From Ruminococcaceae bacterium UBA1691 (lineage in GTDB: Bacteria > Bacillota > Clostridia > Oscillospirales > Acutalibacteraceae): 23,480 nt of DNA. The position numbers and the translations under genes were made by a program. Location: positions 1-23,480 of the forward strand of contig DCJV01000076.1 in NCBI GenBank assembly GCA_002320555.1. The letters run 5' to 3'. Each line of letters begins with the position of its first letter. The first letter of the stretch is position 1. The notes under the pieces were generated by a model. That model saw only the letters and a program-made list of their open reading frames with translations, had not been told where the DNA came from and ran no database searches. Shown in pieces: positions 7,079 through 14,949 of this stretch.

Positions 7079-7164
7079 CTTGAAATCCTCCGTTATAATA
7101 TATTCGCACATATGTCACAGTTTCCCGATTGCCACACTTTGTTATGTTTTGTTATGAGATTTTC

Positions 7165-7190
7165 CTGCCCTTAATTTTGCCCTTATGAGC
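7165..7190 (+). repeat. Arm-type direct repeat, right copy
   Basis: Matches 1375-1400 at 23 of 26 positions in the same orientation. Together with the left copy it would flank the core in the circular form of the element. Confidence 0.55.
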
Positions 7191-7262
7191 AATCGGACAA
7201 AGGATAAACTTGTGTGAAACCGTATAAAGGGATAAGGGGAGCAGACTGCGATAAATCCTTTG

Positions 7263-7276
7263 TTTTCAAGGCTTTT
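7263..7276 (+). repeat. Candidate attachment core, right (attR)
   Basis: TTTTCAAGGC followed by TTTT; one mismatch to the left copy at 1332-1345. It lies between TnpV and the NUDIX gene, where element gene content stops. Confidence 0.5.
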
Positions 7277-7419
7277 GGAGGATTTTATTGATAACCTACG
7301 GCGAGCAATAATCGCTCATAAAACCGTGTGTTTCAAATTCCTGGTTTATACGTGTTTTTTACTCCCATCCAATTTGTAAAGCGATCCCGTAAAAATACTA
7401 CTTTTATCATCTCTTTTGT

Positions 7420-7450
7420 GATCTGGCATAGCTTTACTCCCTGCCAGATC
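7420..7450 (-). terminator. Hairpin at the end of the NUDIX gene
   Basis: GATCTGGCA (7420-7428) pairs perfectly with TGCCAGATC (7442-7450), overlapping the NUDIX stop codon. No T run follows on the minus strand, so it is at best a weak terminator. Confidence 0.35.
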
Positions 7451-7899
7451 TATATCTTGAAATCCTGAGTAGCGATATGCTTCTTCATGATCTGCGCAAG
7501 ACGTTTCATATATGGAACAAGGGCGGTATCGTCCATTGCGCATACCTCCTCTAATGTTACCCACTGATAGTCATCGTGTTCTTCCAGGTCAAGCACAATG
7601 TTCTTTTTCCCAATAACGCCGCAGGTATAAAATAATGTTGTAAACACCTTGTCCTTTGTTTGGTCGTAATTGGAAGTCTCATAGACGATTTCATGAATCT
7701 CAACCTCAAGGCCGACTTCCTCCATTGTTTCCCTGACGGCTGCATCTCTAGGCATTTCCCGCGGTTCAACGGTCCCTCCCGGGATATCCCACTGTCCACC
7801 CAAAAAATTTGCTTTTCCCCTCTTAATCATCGTCCGCTTGAGTATCAGGAGCCTTCTGTTTTCATCCATGACAACCGCATGTGCAATTAATCCGTTCAT
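7450..7899 (-). CDS. NUDIX hydrolase
   Basis: A 149-residue protein with a complete Nudix box: Gly42, Glu48, Arg56-Glu57, Glu60-Glu61 and Gly63 in the pattern Gx5Ex7REUxEExGU. These residues bind Mg2+ and cleave nucleoside diphosphates linked to another group. The size and opening (AHAVVMDENRRLLILKR) are those of the MutT/ADP-ribose-type single-domain enzymes; the substrate cannot be deduced. The start ATG is preceded by AGGTGAG. It stands alone between the mobile island and the tRNA gene. The stop codon is within a hairpin, and the end looks complete, so the island did not cut it. Confidence 0.92.
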   Translation of the reverse strand: MNGLIAHAVVMDENRRLLILKRTMIKRGKANFLGGQWDIPGGTVEPREMPRDAAVRETMEEVGLEVEIHEIVYETSNYDQTKDKVFTTLFYTCGVIGKKNIVLDLEEHDDYQWVTLEEVCAMDDTALVPYMKRLAQIMKKHIATQDFKI

Positions 7900-7972
7900 A
7901 ATCTCACCTACACGATTTCAGATCATTTTTAAAAAAATTATGTCGCTTCAAATCATTTTAGAATCACAATCT

Positions 7973-8020
7973 AAAAAGCGAGTGATCCTACAGCTTTTCA
8001 AACGCTATAGGACCACTCGC
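7973..8020 (-). terminator. Terminator of the tRNA-fMet gene
   Basis: A 17-bp stem (7978-7994 with 8004-8020, 15 matches plus wobble pairs) with a 9-base loop, followed on the minus strand by five T (7973-7977). It starts two bases after the tRNA CCA end. Confidence 0.9.
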
Positions 8021-8022
8021 AT

Positions 8023-8099
<77 letters not shown>

Positions 8100-8365
8100 A
8101 TATTTATTTAGCTCTCGTCTTGAGTGCTTATTTATTATAAATGACTCTGTCCAAAAATGCAAGCCTTTTTTCATTCAAATTCTTACAATGTTCTGCATGG
8201 ATGCCCCTTTAGTTTTAGGCATAATCACAATCTTCGCAGGAGGTATTCCTTTCATTGTGATATTGTCAAGAATGGTTGACACATTTTCCTTAAGGATTCT
8301 GTAGGTTATGCAGCATCCTTTAGTGATTCATAGTATCGCTTACGCTTAATCAAATCTTTTTGCAA
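8100..8365. other. Non-coding stretch upstream of tRNA-fMet
   Basis: The first 60 bases are the tRNA leader and promoter. The rest (about 8163-8365) is AT-rich and holds no convincing gene. On the minus strand a 50-codon reading ending at 8175 lacks a good start and matches no family I recognise; it may be gene debris. Confidence 0.5.
8134..8162 (-). promoter_or_regulatory. Promoter of tRNA-fMet
   Basis: TTGCAT (8157-8162) and TATAAT (8134-8139) on the minus strand, 17-base spacer, about 35 bases before the mature tRNA start. Confidence 0.8.
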
Positions 8366-8415
8366 TAAAAATCCGCTGCACAGATGCAGCCTAAGCTGTA
8401 CCAGTGCGCAGCGGA
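8366..8415 (-). terminator. Terminator ending the long leftward operon
   Basis: TCCGCTGC (8372-8379) pairs with GCAGCGGA (8408-8415), extended by further partial pairing; on the minus strand the stem is followed by TTTTTATT. It lies 20 bases after the acyltransferase stop codon. Confidence 0.8.
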
Positions 8416-8434
8416 CATGATCACACGATCACTC

Positions 8435-9307
8435 TTACCGTCCCTTTTCCAAGGGAATCATCCCAAAGGTTTCGCCCAGTTCTCCACCATTCATCAGATA
8501 CTGTTTCACCGTGCGCTGCAGGCTTGTCGTCTCCGGATACTCTGCAACATTGCCATCGGACTGATACCAGATGAAACGGATTGCAGCGTGGGAATGATCG
8601 TTGTCCGTATGTATGATGTCGAACATCTCTTGAAACTGTAGGATGCGTGAGGATTCAGGCAAAAGCTCCTTCAGCCGTGGATCGAGCAGCCAGGAACGCG
8701 TGATGAACCCCTTGAAATCAAAATCCGGATAATACCGCGGGAAGAATTCCTTCGCCTGCCGGATGGAATCCAGACAGGCTTCCCGATCCAGCGGCGCTCC
8801 CTTTGGGATATGAATATACAGGCTTTTGGAGCCATTGGGGATTGGAAGCTTTTTCAGCTCCTGCTTACTCAGCTTCCCGCGCAGATCGACTTTTGAAAAT
8901 TGAAATTGCAGGCGGCCGAGCTGGAATAGATTCATTGTAATATAATTTCTTGCCCAGCCAATCTCCGAGAAACCGGGAACGCCGAATTCCGCCCTTCCGC
9001 TTTCCGTCCAGCGGGTGATATCGACCATCATGTCATAATAATACTGCTCTGGGATACCATGCTCTCGGTAGCCCGCATAGGTATATTCCGTTGCACAGAG
9101 AAGTACGGCGAGCACCAAGGGCGCATATTGTTTCCGATCCGCTTTCAGCAATGCCTGCAAATGGACTACGTTGTTGCGCTTATACATCCGCCGGGCATAT
9201 CGCTCGATGCGCCGTGGCTGCTTTTCCATTTCCAGAAAAGCGAGCTCCCTGTCCTCCTGAGGCAATTGAATCCGTGTGCATAAATCCGCAATAAAATCCT
9301 TATTCAT
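8435..9307 (-). CDS. Acyltransferase-domain protein (NAT_N/GNAT_C type)
   Basis: A 290-residue protein that I place with the clostridial two-domain acyltransferases formerly called DUF5596: a helical N-terminal domain (about 1-125, with the WTESGRAEFGVPGFSEIGWARNY-type segment near 95-115) and a C-terminal GNAT-like domain (about 130-285, with SLYIHIPKG, the SWLLDPRLKELLPESSRILQF segment and a FIWYQSDG strand). The reaction and substrate are not known. The start overlaps the U32 gene's stop by 8 bases, so translation is coupled. It is the last gene before the operon terminator. The family call rests on remembered sequence pattern, not on a search. Confidence 0.7.
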   Translation of the reverse strand: MNKDFIADLCTRIQLPQEDRELAFLEMEKQPRRIERYARRMYKRNNVVHLQALLKADRKQYAPLVLAVLLCATEYTYAGYREHGIPEQYYYDMMVDITRWTESGRAEFGVPGFSEIGWARNYITMNLFQLGRLQFQFSKVDLRGKLSKQELKKLPIPNGSKSLYIHIPKGAPLDREACLDSIRQAKEFFPRYYPDFDFKGFITRSWLLDPRLKELLPESSRILQFQEMFDIIHTDNDHSHAAIRFIWYQSDGNVAEYPETTSLQRTVKQYLMNGGELGETFGMIPLEKGR

Positions 9308-10568
9308 GCGAACCAGCCTCCTCTTTCATTGTTATCTCCCGGCGTAAAAGCGCGCCCGGCCCTACTCGGCACTGACAGCGAATCTGAAGCCGCATCATCG
9401 GATGGGGGGCGCTGACGATTGCATTGCCGAACGCATCGTACAACTCCTGCACGGTGATCTCATAAGGCTTTTTTCCCGCTTCCAGTACGCTCAGGGTGTC
9501 CCCTACAAAAAAGCGGTTGCGTTGGACAGCATGGAGCATACCGTCTTGCGTATCCTCTGCCACCGCTACGATCTCCCAATTGCGACGGTAGCCGCCTTCA
9601 TAAAAAATCTGGGCACTCTCCTGTGGCTTTTCAAAATAGAAGCCTGTGCAGTACTCCCTGTGGCTGACCTTGGAAAGTTCCTCCAGGATCCACGGCTCCG
9701 GACGGTAATTTATCTGATCCGCCGCATTCAGATACCCATCGATCGCGCACCGGTATGCATTGGTCACGACTGCCGTATAATAAGCGGATTTTGCCCTGCC
9801 CTCTATTTTAAAGCTGGTCACACCGGCCTGTATCAGCGCCGGAATATGTTCGATCATGCACAGGTCCCGTGAATTGAAAAGATACGTACCATCTTCATCC
9901 TCACCGATGGGAAAAAACTGGCCCGGCCGCTTTTCTTCCATCAGATGATACTTCCAACGGCAGGGCTGCGCGCAGTCGCCACGGTTGGAATCCCGGCCAG
10001 TCAAATAATTGGAGAGCAGGCATCGACCGGAAAAGGAGACACACATCGCTCCATGCACAAAACACTCGATTTCCAAATCACCCGGTGTGCGGGCACGCAA
10101 CTCGCCAATCTCCGAAAGGGACATTTCCCGCGCCGTGACAATGCGTTTGGCCCCAAGGGCGTGGAACGCATTTGCAGCGGCAAAATTGACAATTCCGGCC
10201 TGCGTGGAAATATGGATTTCAACCTGAGGCGCATACCGCCTGGCCAACTCCATCACGCCCAGATCCGTGATGATAAACGCATCCACATTACAATCCGCCC
10301 ACGCCGTCAGAAATGCCGGCAGCTCATCGATTTCTGCATTGCGCGGCAGGGTGTTGCAGGTCAGATATACCCGCACGCCTCTTTCGTGCGCATAAGCCAC
10401 TGCGCTGCGCAACTCGTCAAACGTAAAATTGGCGGGCGCGGCACGCATTCCAAAAGAAGTCCCACCGAGATACACAGCATCCGCTCCGAATCGGACGGCG
10501 GCTTCCAGCCGTTCGCGATCTCCTGCGGGAGCAAGCAACTCGGGAATACATTCGTTTCGAGCCATCAT
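9300..10568 (-). CDS. U32 peptidase-family protein (TrhP/YrrN-YrrO-like)
   Basis: A 422-residue protein of the U32 family. The family signature is at residues 168-186 (ECFVHGAMCVSFSGRCLLS). Cys176, Cys183, Cys199 and Cys237 are placed like the iron-sulfur ligands of related U32 proteins (UbiU, RlhA). The N-terminus (LLAPAGDRERLEAAVRFGAD) is the start of a TIM-barrel-like domain, and a beta-rich C-terminal domain follows about residue 330. Family members of this kind hydroxylate tRNA or rRNA uridine/cytidine using prephenate, despite the peptidase name. In Bacillus subtilis the homologues YrrN/YrrO lie just downstream of the mltG homologue, as here. It overlaps mltG by 4 bases (ATGA). Confidence 0.88.
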   Translation of the reverse strand: MMARNECIPELLAPAGDRERLEAAVRFGADAVYLGGTSFGMRAAPANFTFDELRSAVAYAHERGVRVYLTCNTLPRNAEIDELPAFLTAWADCNVDAFIITDLGVMELARRYAPQVEIHISTQAGIVNFAAANAFHALGAKRIVTAREMSLSEIGELRARTPGDLEIECFVHGAMCVSFSGRCLLSNYLTGRDSNRGDCAQPCRWKYHLMEEKRPGQFFPIGEDEDGTYLFNSRDLCMIEHIPALIQAGVTSFKIEGRAKSAYYTAVVTNAYRCAIDGYLNAADQINYRPEPWILEELSKVSHREYCTGFYFEKPQESAQIFYEGGYRRNWEIVAVAEDTQDGMLHAVQRNRFFVGDTLSVLEAGKKPYEITVQELYDAFGNAIVSAPHPMMRLQIRCQCRVGPGALLRREITMKEEAGSHE

Positions 10569-11935
10569 GAATTCTGTAAAGCCTTGATCTGATTGGCGTT
10601 ATGCTCCTCCAATGTTTTCGCCATATAGATCTTGCCGTTCTTATCATGATAAAAATACAGATAGTTTGTTTTTTCCGGATATAAGGCTGCCTCAATCGCA
10701 TCCGCGCCGGGATTGCAGATAGGCCCGGCCGGAAGCCCATTGCAAAGATAGGTATAATACCGGTTCCGATACGCCAAATATTCGCCGTCAGAAACATTCG
10801 GCTTGATATAACGATCCACATACGCGCCTGTGCTGTCGCATTCCAGCTTCATCGACTTCTTGAGCCGGTTGTGTATGACGGAAGATACAAGCCCCATCTG
10901 CTCTTTGCTCGCCGCTTCCTTCTGGATGATGGAAGCAATCGTCACGATCTCATCGACCGTCATCCCCAACTCTTTTGCACGCGCTTCATATTTGCTGTTG
11001 AATTTCTCCTGGAAATTGTCGAGGAAGCGCCGGATTGCATGGGTTTCGTTCTCTTCCACATAGAATTCGTACGTATCTGGATACAGATACCCCTCCAGCT
11101 TGCGAAAACGCTGATTCGCATCCGGCAGAGACTTGATAAAGCTATATTCATTGAAATTGACTGTCTGCATATTTTCATAAAATGCTTTTCGGTCACAAAT
11201 GCCGTATTTCTCGAGGCGCTCCACGATTTGATCGACCGTCCAGCCCTCCGGGAAAGTCAGTTTCTTCGTTTCCACTGTTTTGGGCGCGTCCTTGATCGCG
11301 TTGAGCATCCCCTCCACGCCCATCTTCTTGTTTAACTGATAAATACCGTTGAGGTACTTGATATCCTTCGCCTTTTTTCCGGTACCGCGGTTACGCAGAT
11401 TGTAAATCGTGTTGACGAAAAAATTGCAGAAATGCGGATGGTGGATCAGGCCGTTATCCTGTAAAATCTGCAGGATATCCATCTGGGAAGCGTTTTCCGG
11501 GATGGTAACGCTCGTCTTTGTATCGCTGCCTGTCAAAGCGAGCACATCGTTGATACAGGAAAGCAAATAGAGGGAACTCGCAATGGAAATGATGAGAACC
11601 ACACATAAGACGAGCGCCTTGGGGCTGGCAATTTTTTTCTTCTTTTTCACAGCTGTCCCTCCTTCCCCGGTTTTGATCACTTGTTGCCCGTTAACCTTTG
11701 GCTTATGTAAATTGGCAAAGCGGACAGCCCGGTCTCTGACTGATTTTTGCTCATCGATTGAAACCTTGAAATTCTTGACCAAATGTGTGCGATCTATCTG
11801 GCTTTTATAAAAGCGGTCCGCATCTTCACCGGTCAACGGGGAAGAATTTGTCTTATTTTCGGACGTATTCAAAGGCGACGTCCGATCAGGAGGCGCGCTT
11901 CCCTCAGGATAGGATGTCTGTCTGTTTTGCTCCAT
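10565..11935 (-). CDS. mltG: Endolytic transglycosylase MltG
   Basis: A 456-residue YceG-family enzyme that cuts nascent glycan strands at the membrane and so sets their length. The N-terminal 100 residues are polar, basic and cytosolic, unusually long for the family. One membrane helix follows (about 105-127), then a LysM-like segment (about 140-230) and the catalytic domain. The catalytic Glu lies in ASIIQKEA (about residue 340), with the usual SSVIHNRL and LECDSTGAY segments after it. I prefer the ATG at 11935: a TTG four codons earlier abuts the AAAGGA ribosome site too closely. The U32 gene overlaps its end. About 85 bases without a clear terminator separate it from the cyclo-ligase gene, so it probably belongs to the same long transcript. 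Confidence 0.93.
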   Translation of the reverse strand: MEQNRQTSYPEGSAPPDRTSPLNTSENKTNSSPLTGEDADRFYKSQIDRTHLVKNFKVSIDEQKSVRDRAVRFANLHKPKVNGQQVIKTGEGGTAVKKKKKIASPKALVLCVVLIISIASSLYLLSCINDVLALTGSDTKTSVTIPENASQMDILQILQDNGLIHHPHFCNFFVNTIYNLRNRGTGKKAKDIKYLNGIYQLNKKMGVEGMLNAIKDAPKTVETKKLTFPEGWTVDQIVERLEKYGICDRKAFYENMQTVNFNEYSFIKSLPDANQRFRKLEGYLYPDTYEFYVEENETHAIRRFLDNFQEKFNSKYEARAKELGMTVDEIVTIASIIQKEAASKEQMGLVSSVIHNRLKKSMKLECDSTGAYVDRYIKPNVSDGEYLAYRNRYYTYLCNGLPAGPICNPGADAIEAALYPEKTNYLYFYHDKNGKIYMAKTLEEHNANQIKALQNS

Positions 11936-12020
11936 ATTGATAACCAATCCTTTCGCATCAGCGATTGAAACTCTATCTGAAAACCCGGGTTCCGATAGAA
12001 GTACGGGTCAATAAACTGCT

Positions 12021-12626
12021 TTAAAAGGGCCTCCGCCGGGTATTGTCAATACCTGTGAGTGTTTTCCGCTGCGTGATGATCAGATGAACCGGACGGTCAT
12101 AGCGGCCTGCGGGCAGGCTCTTAGCCATACAATTGTCATAGCATAATCCCACTGTGCTTCCGCCAAAGCGGGCCAGGAAACGGTCGTAATACCCCTTTCC
12201 ATAGCCCAGACGATATCCCTGATAATCAAAAGCCAGAGCGGGTACGATACATAGGCCCGTTGAAACATCCTCCAGAAGAATGCTCTTGGCCGGATCAGGC
12301 TCTAAAACGCCAAACGTACCCGGAGAGAGTTCATCTAAGGAACGAATCAGATAAAACTCCATTTCCCGCGTACCGGGCACACAACGCGGAACGGCTATTC
12401 TTTTTCCGGCTCCAAGAGATTTTTCGATCAGGCGATGGGTATCCACCTCGATCGGCGTCGATACATAGGTGAGAATCAGCGAAGACTCACGGTATTGCCA
12501 CAAATTCATCACACGATTGAGGATTTTCTGATTCATTTCTTCCTTTACGGCTGGAGAAAGATCCAAACGCAGTTTTTTATAACGGCTGCGCAATTCCGCC
12601 TTGAGCGGCCTGATATCCTGTCTCAT
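12021..12626 (-). CDS. 5-formyltetrahydrofolate cyclo-ligase
   Basis: A 201-residue enzyme (YgfA/YqgN, MTHFS) that converts 5-formyl-THF to 5,10-methenyl-THF with ATP, recycling a storage folate. The N-terminal KAELRSRYKKLR helix and the C-terminal phosphate-binding signature (DYQGYRLGYGKGYYDRFL) are both present, and the length is normal. The ATG at 12626 overlaps the DJ-1 gene's TGA by 4 bases; a GTG two codons upstream is an alternative. It continues the leftward operon, where one-carbon metabolism genes stand near a thymidylate kinase and the ThyX-like gene. Confidence 0.93.
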   Translation of the reverse strand: MRQDIRPLKAELRSRYKKLRLDLSPAVKEEMNQKILNRVMNLWQYRESSLILTYVSTPIEVDTHRLIEKSLGAGKRIAVPRCVPGTREMEFYLIRSLDELSPGTFGVLEPDPAKSILLEDVSTGLCIVPALAFDYQGYRLGYGKGYYDRFLARFGGSTVGLCYDNCMAKSLPAGRYDRPVHLIITQRKTLTGIDNTRRRPF

Positions 12627-13165
12627 CGGCACTGCAGGGATGCGCGGATTGCATCTGCCTTTTCCTGCCCGACAAACTCCGCGGCAATTGCCAGGCCGAA
12701 ATCAATCGCAACACCCGCACCGCGCCCGGTGATGATCTGGCCGTCCCTGCACACATAGCTGCCGCTGAGCTTTGCGCCGGACAGCTCCTGCTCCATGCCG
12801 GGGAAGCAGGTGGCTTCTCTTCCCTCCAGCAGCCCTTTATGTCCGAGAATAGACGGAGCGGCACAGATGGCAGCAATGATCCTGTCATGCGTCACGGCAT
12901 AGTCGATAAAAGCCTGAACCGTCTGCGATTTCTCCAAATTGAGCGTTCCGGGCATTCCGCCGGGGAGGACGACCGCTTGTAAGGAGGCATCCGCACGGAC
13001 CTGCGTATCTGCAAGATCGCAGTCTACGACGATTCCGTGCGCACCTGCTATTTTGGTTGAACCAATTCCAACCGTGCAAACCTCTAGTTCGGCGCGGCGG
13101 AGCATGTCCACTGTGGCAACCGCCTCCACCTCTTCAAAGCCATTTGCAAAGAAAACATAAATCAT
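12623..13165 (-). CDS. DJ-1/PfpI family protein
   Basis: A 180-residue protein of the DJ-1 branch of the DJ-1/PfpI/ThiJ superfamily. The conserved Glu is in GFEEVEA (Glu14) and the reactive Cys is Cys101 in AAICAAPS at the nucleophile elbow. The closing TGRGAGVAIDFGL segment is also typical. Members have been described as glyoxalase-, deglycase- or chaperone-like; older annotations call them ThiJ. Which activity applies here is open. The start follows GGAGG at 7 bases and the end overlaps the cyclo-ligase start. Confidence 0.92.
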   Translation of the reverse strand: MIYVFFANGFEEVEAVATVDMLRRAELEVCTVGIGSTKIAGAHGIVVDCDLADTQVRADASLQAVVLPGGMPGTLNLEKSQTVQAFIDYAVTHDRIIAAICAAPSILGHKGLLEGREATCFPGMEQELSGAKLSGSYVCRDGQIITGRGAGVAIDFGLAIAAEFVGQEKADAIRASLQCR

Positions 13166-13183
13166 CTCAATTCCTCCATCCTC

Positions 13184-14059
13184 TTATCCAAGTGAAAGCC
13201 CCAGATAAGCATTTTGTAGTGTCTGCGGCAACCGTGCCGCCCTCGGGGAAACCGGGCGAAGCATACCATATGCACGCTTTTCCGCCCGATTTGAAAACGG
13301 CAGCAGCCCAACGGGGCAGTGCAGAGAAAATATATGCGCATCCGATTCTTTCATCAGCGCAGAAAACATGGAATCAGCTGCTCCCCTGGCAATTAACAGC
13401 TCCTGTACAAAACAGACATCGCCCTGCTGATCAAACAAACAATACCCCTGCTGCTCCCCTGAACGAACACCTATTGCGCTTCCGCCGGAAAATTTGTGCT
13501 CTTCCAGCGCATATTCAAGCGCGGCAGTATCCCAGGCAAGATGATCCCGGGGCTGAAGTACCGTACGCCGGATCTCCGCCATCTCTGGCACAGCAAGCGG
13601 GGAGCCGGAGGCAGCGCTGCCCGCGGCAAGCTGGCCCATCTCCTTCCGGGAAAGCTGCAGCGTTTCGCAGAAAAAAGCATTTTGAAAGCCGCAGCCCGCA
13701 TAGTAGCGAAACAAGCCCCGAGAAGCAGGGACTAGAGCAATGCAATCCGCGCCTTCCTCTGCGGCGGAGCGCGCCGCAAAATCAATCAGACGGTGCATCA
13801 CCCCCTGGCCCCGGAACGATGGTGCAGTGCAAGCCGCATAAAGATACTTGACGGCATAGTGCTTGCCTCCATGCTGAAGCTGCGCATCCAATAGGAAAAG
13901 CATGGATACGGGACGTCCCCCCCATTCAAAGAGAAACGTCTCTTGTGGAGAAAAACGCTTTTCAAAGAAAAAGGAGATATACGCCCTGCTGTCCCCAAAG
14001 GACGCTTCCCACAGCTCCATCAGAAGCGGGATATCCTCCCGCCGCGCACGGCGGATCAC
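13184..14059 (-). CDS. GNAT acetyltransferase, Eis-like
   Basis: A 291-residue protein. The first 150 residues are a GNAT domain: acetyl-CoA motif A is at about 73-90 (CTAPSFRGQGVMHRL, with Arg83-Gly-Gln-Gly86) and motif B near 105-125 (LVPASRGLFRYYAGCGF). A second domain of about 140 residues follows, as in Eis-type enzymes that acetylate amines. The substrate is unknown. The start is a GTG at 14059 that overlaps the DUF2156 gene's TGA by four bases (GTGA). It lies 18 bases before the DJ-1 gene. Confidence 0.88.
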   Translation of the reverse strand: MIRRARREDIPLLMELWEASFGDSRAYISFFFEKRFSPQETFLFEWGGRPVSMLFLLDAQLQHGGKHYAVKYLYAACTAPSFRGQGVMHRLIDFAARSAAEEGADCIALVPASRGLFRYYAGCGFQNAFFCETLQLSRKEMGQLAAGSAASGSPLAVPEMAEIRRTVLQPRDHLAWDTAALEYALEEHKFSGGSAIGVRSGEQQGYCLFDQQGDVCFVQELLIARGAADSMFSALMKESDAHIFSLHCPVGLLPFSNRAEKRAYGMLRPVSPRAARLPQTLQNAYLGLSLG

Positions 14060-14949
14060 AGATCCCCCCGATAAATGGCTTCCTGTTTTTCAAGCAGGAT
14101 TGCCGGATAATAGGAGAGCTTCGCCTTGCGCAGGCCTTCTTCTCCCATATCCTCCTCCCGGTTGACAAAGGCATATTTGCCCAATGCATTCGCCGCAAAT
14201 TCCCGATTGATGATCGGATATGCGCCACGCACATCGGCGAACGCCTTTTCAATATGGGTGCAGAAGGTATTGTCCGTCAGCTCTTCGCCAACCGTATAGG
14301 CGACGACCCTGCCGTCTGCACGGACCAGTCCGCCGATAAAGCCCAATTCAAAATAGTGATCAAAGGCCCTGTGAATTGCGGCAAGCTCCTCGCTGATCCC
14401 CTCCGGATTTTTGCTCAGATTCTCCTGTTCCCACTCGGCGTTCATGCGCATGCAATCGCCGATATTGGCCGTCGTAATCGGCTCGTAATGCCAATCGTAG
14501 GTTTTCTGGAAATAGGCGATGTGATTGCGCTTGCCATGGTATTTCCGCCCGGAGAGAGAGATCAGGTCCTGCGTATTGTAGATATAGTCAAAGCCGTCGC
14601 GGTATGGCTGGTATTCAAAGGCTCCCGGCAGAATTTCTTCCAGCGCCGCCTGAGCTTCCTTTGTCACACCATGTAGCCGAAAGGGATGTCCGCTCCCATG
14701 CGCGTCGTCAAGCATCGCCTCAATGACCTTTTTAAGGTCCCCGCGTCCCGCAGGAAACACATAGGACGGCTTGGAACCCGTGCTTTTAGAAATAAAAAAA
14801 TCATTAAAACGGGTGATCTTGCTGCTGTAAATTGGATTCCAGATATAGAGGTTTCCGAAGGTATATTCACAGCCCTGAAACTGGGAATAAGAAAACAATT
14901 CTTTCACCCAGTTTTTATCCTCTATACGAGGTGACTGGAATGTCAGCAT
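14056..14949 (-). CDS. DUF2156 domain protein
   Basis: A 297-residue protein resembling the C-terminal (catalytic, GNAT-like) domain of phosphatidylglycerol lysyltransferase MprF, but without the membrane part. Typical pieces are the opening FSYSQFQGCEYTFGNLYIWN, the YIYNTQDLISLSGRKYHGKR centre, and a late NREEDMGEEGLRKAKLSYYP segment. Stand-alone DUF2156 proteins are common in Clostridia; their acceptor is not known. I chose the ATG at 14949 because AAGGAG lies 8 bases before it; the frame stays open upstream but within the kinase gene. The kinase overlaps it by 7 bases. Confidence 0.85.
   Translation of the reverse strand: MLTFQSPRIEDKNWVKELFSYSQFQGCEYTFGNLYIWNPIYSSKITRFNDFFISKSTGSKPSYVFPAGRGDLKKVIEAMLDDAHGSGHPFRLHGVTKEAQAALEEILPGAFEYQPYRDGFDYIYNTQDLISLSGRKYHGKRNHIAYFQKTYDWHYEPITTANIGDCMRMNAEWEQENLSKNPEGISEELAAIHRAFDHYFELGFIGGLVRADGRVVAYTVGEELTDNTFCTHIEKAFADVRGAYPIINREFAANALGKYAFVNREEDMGEEGLRKAKLSYYPAILLEKQEAIYRGDL

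Larger units (their letters stand above)
1332..7276. mobile_element. Integrative mobilizable element (about 5.9 kb)
   Basis: The island holds a tyrosine integrase at its left end, an XRE regulator, an excisionase-like HTH protein, a relaxase, a PadR/DUF2812/KTR cargo operon and TnpV. It carries no type IV secretion genes, so it would need a helper conjugative element: this is the layout of an integrative mobilizable element. The proposed ends are the short direct repeat TTTTCAAGGC with a similar flank (1332-1345 and 7263-7276). Just inside each end is a 26-bp direct repeat (23/26 identical), which would suit integrase arm sites. Housekeeping-type genes flank it on both sides. The gene content is solid; the exact ends are inferred from the repeats. 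Confidence 0.8.
7079..7449. other. Right junction of the element, non-coding
   Basis: This 371-base stretch holds no convincing gene. It contains the inverted copy of the integrase-upstream sequence (7106-7135), the right arm-type repeat (7165-7190), the candidate right core (7263-7276) and, beyond it, host sequence. Right after the core is TTGGAGGATTTTATTG, a ribosome-site-like stretch leading only to a 7-codon reading, so an interrupted host gene cannot be shown. A 9-bp inverted repeat at 7420-7450 ends the NUDIX gene. Confidence 0.6.

Noticed and set aside
7275..7300. Ribosome-site-like sequence and TTG after the right core
   Set aside because: The reading ends after seven codons, so an interrupted host gene is not supported.
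7978..8020. Inverted repeat as a CRISPR-like or att repeat next to the tRNA
   Set aside because: It has a loop and T run and fits a tRNA terminator; no further repeat copies exist.
8175..8330. Minus-strand 50-codon reading upstream of tRNA-fMet
   Set aside because: No usable start or ribosome site and no recognisable family; noted only as possible debris.
13057..13851. 264-residue + strand ORF
   Set aside because: Antisense to the GNAT gene and of low-complexity composition typical of shadow frames.
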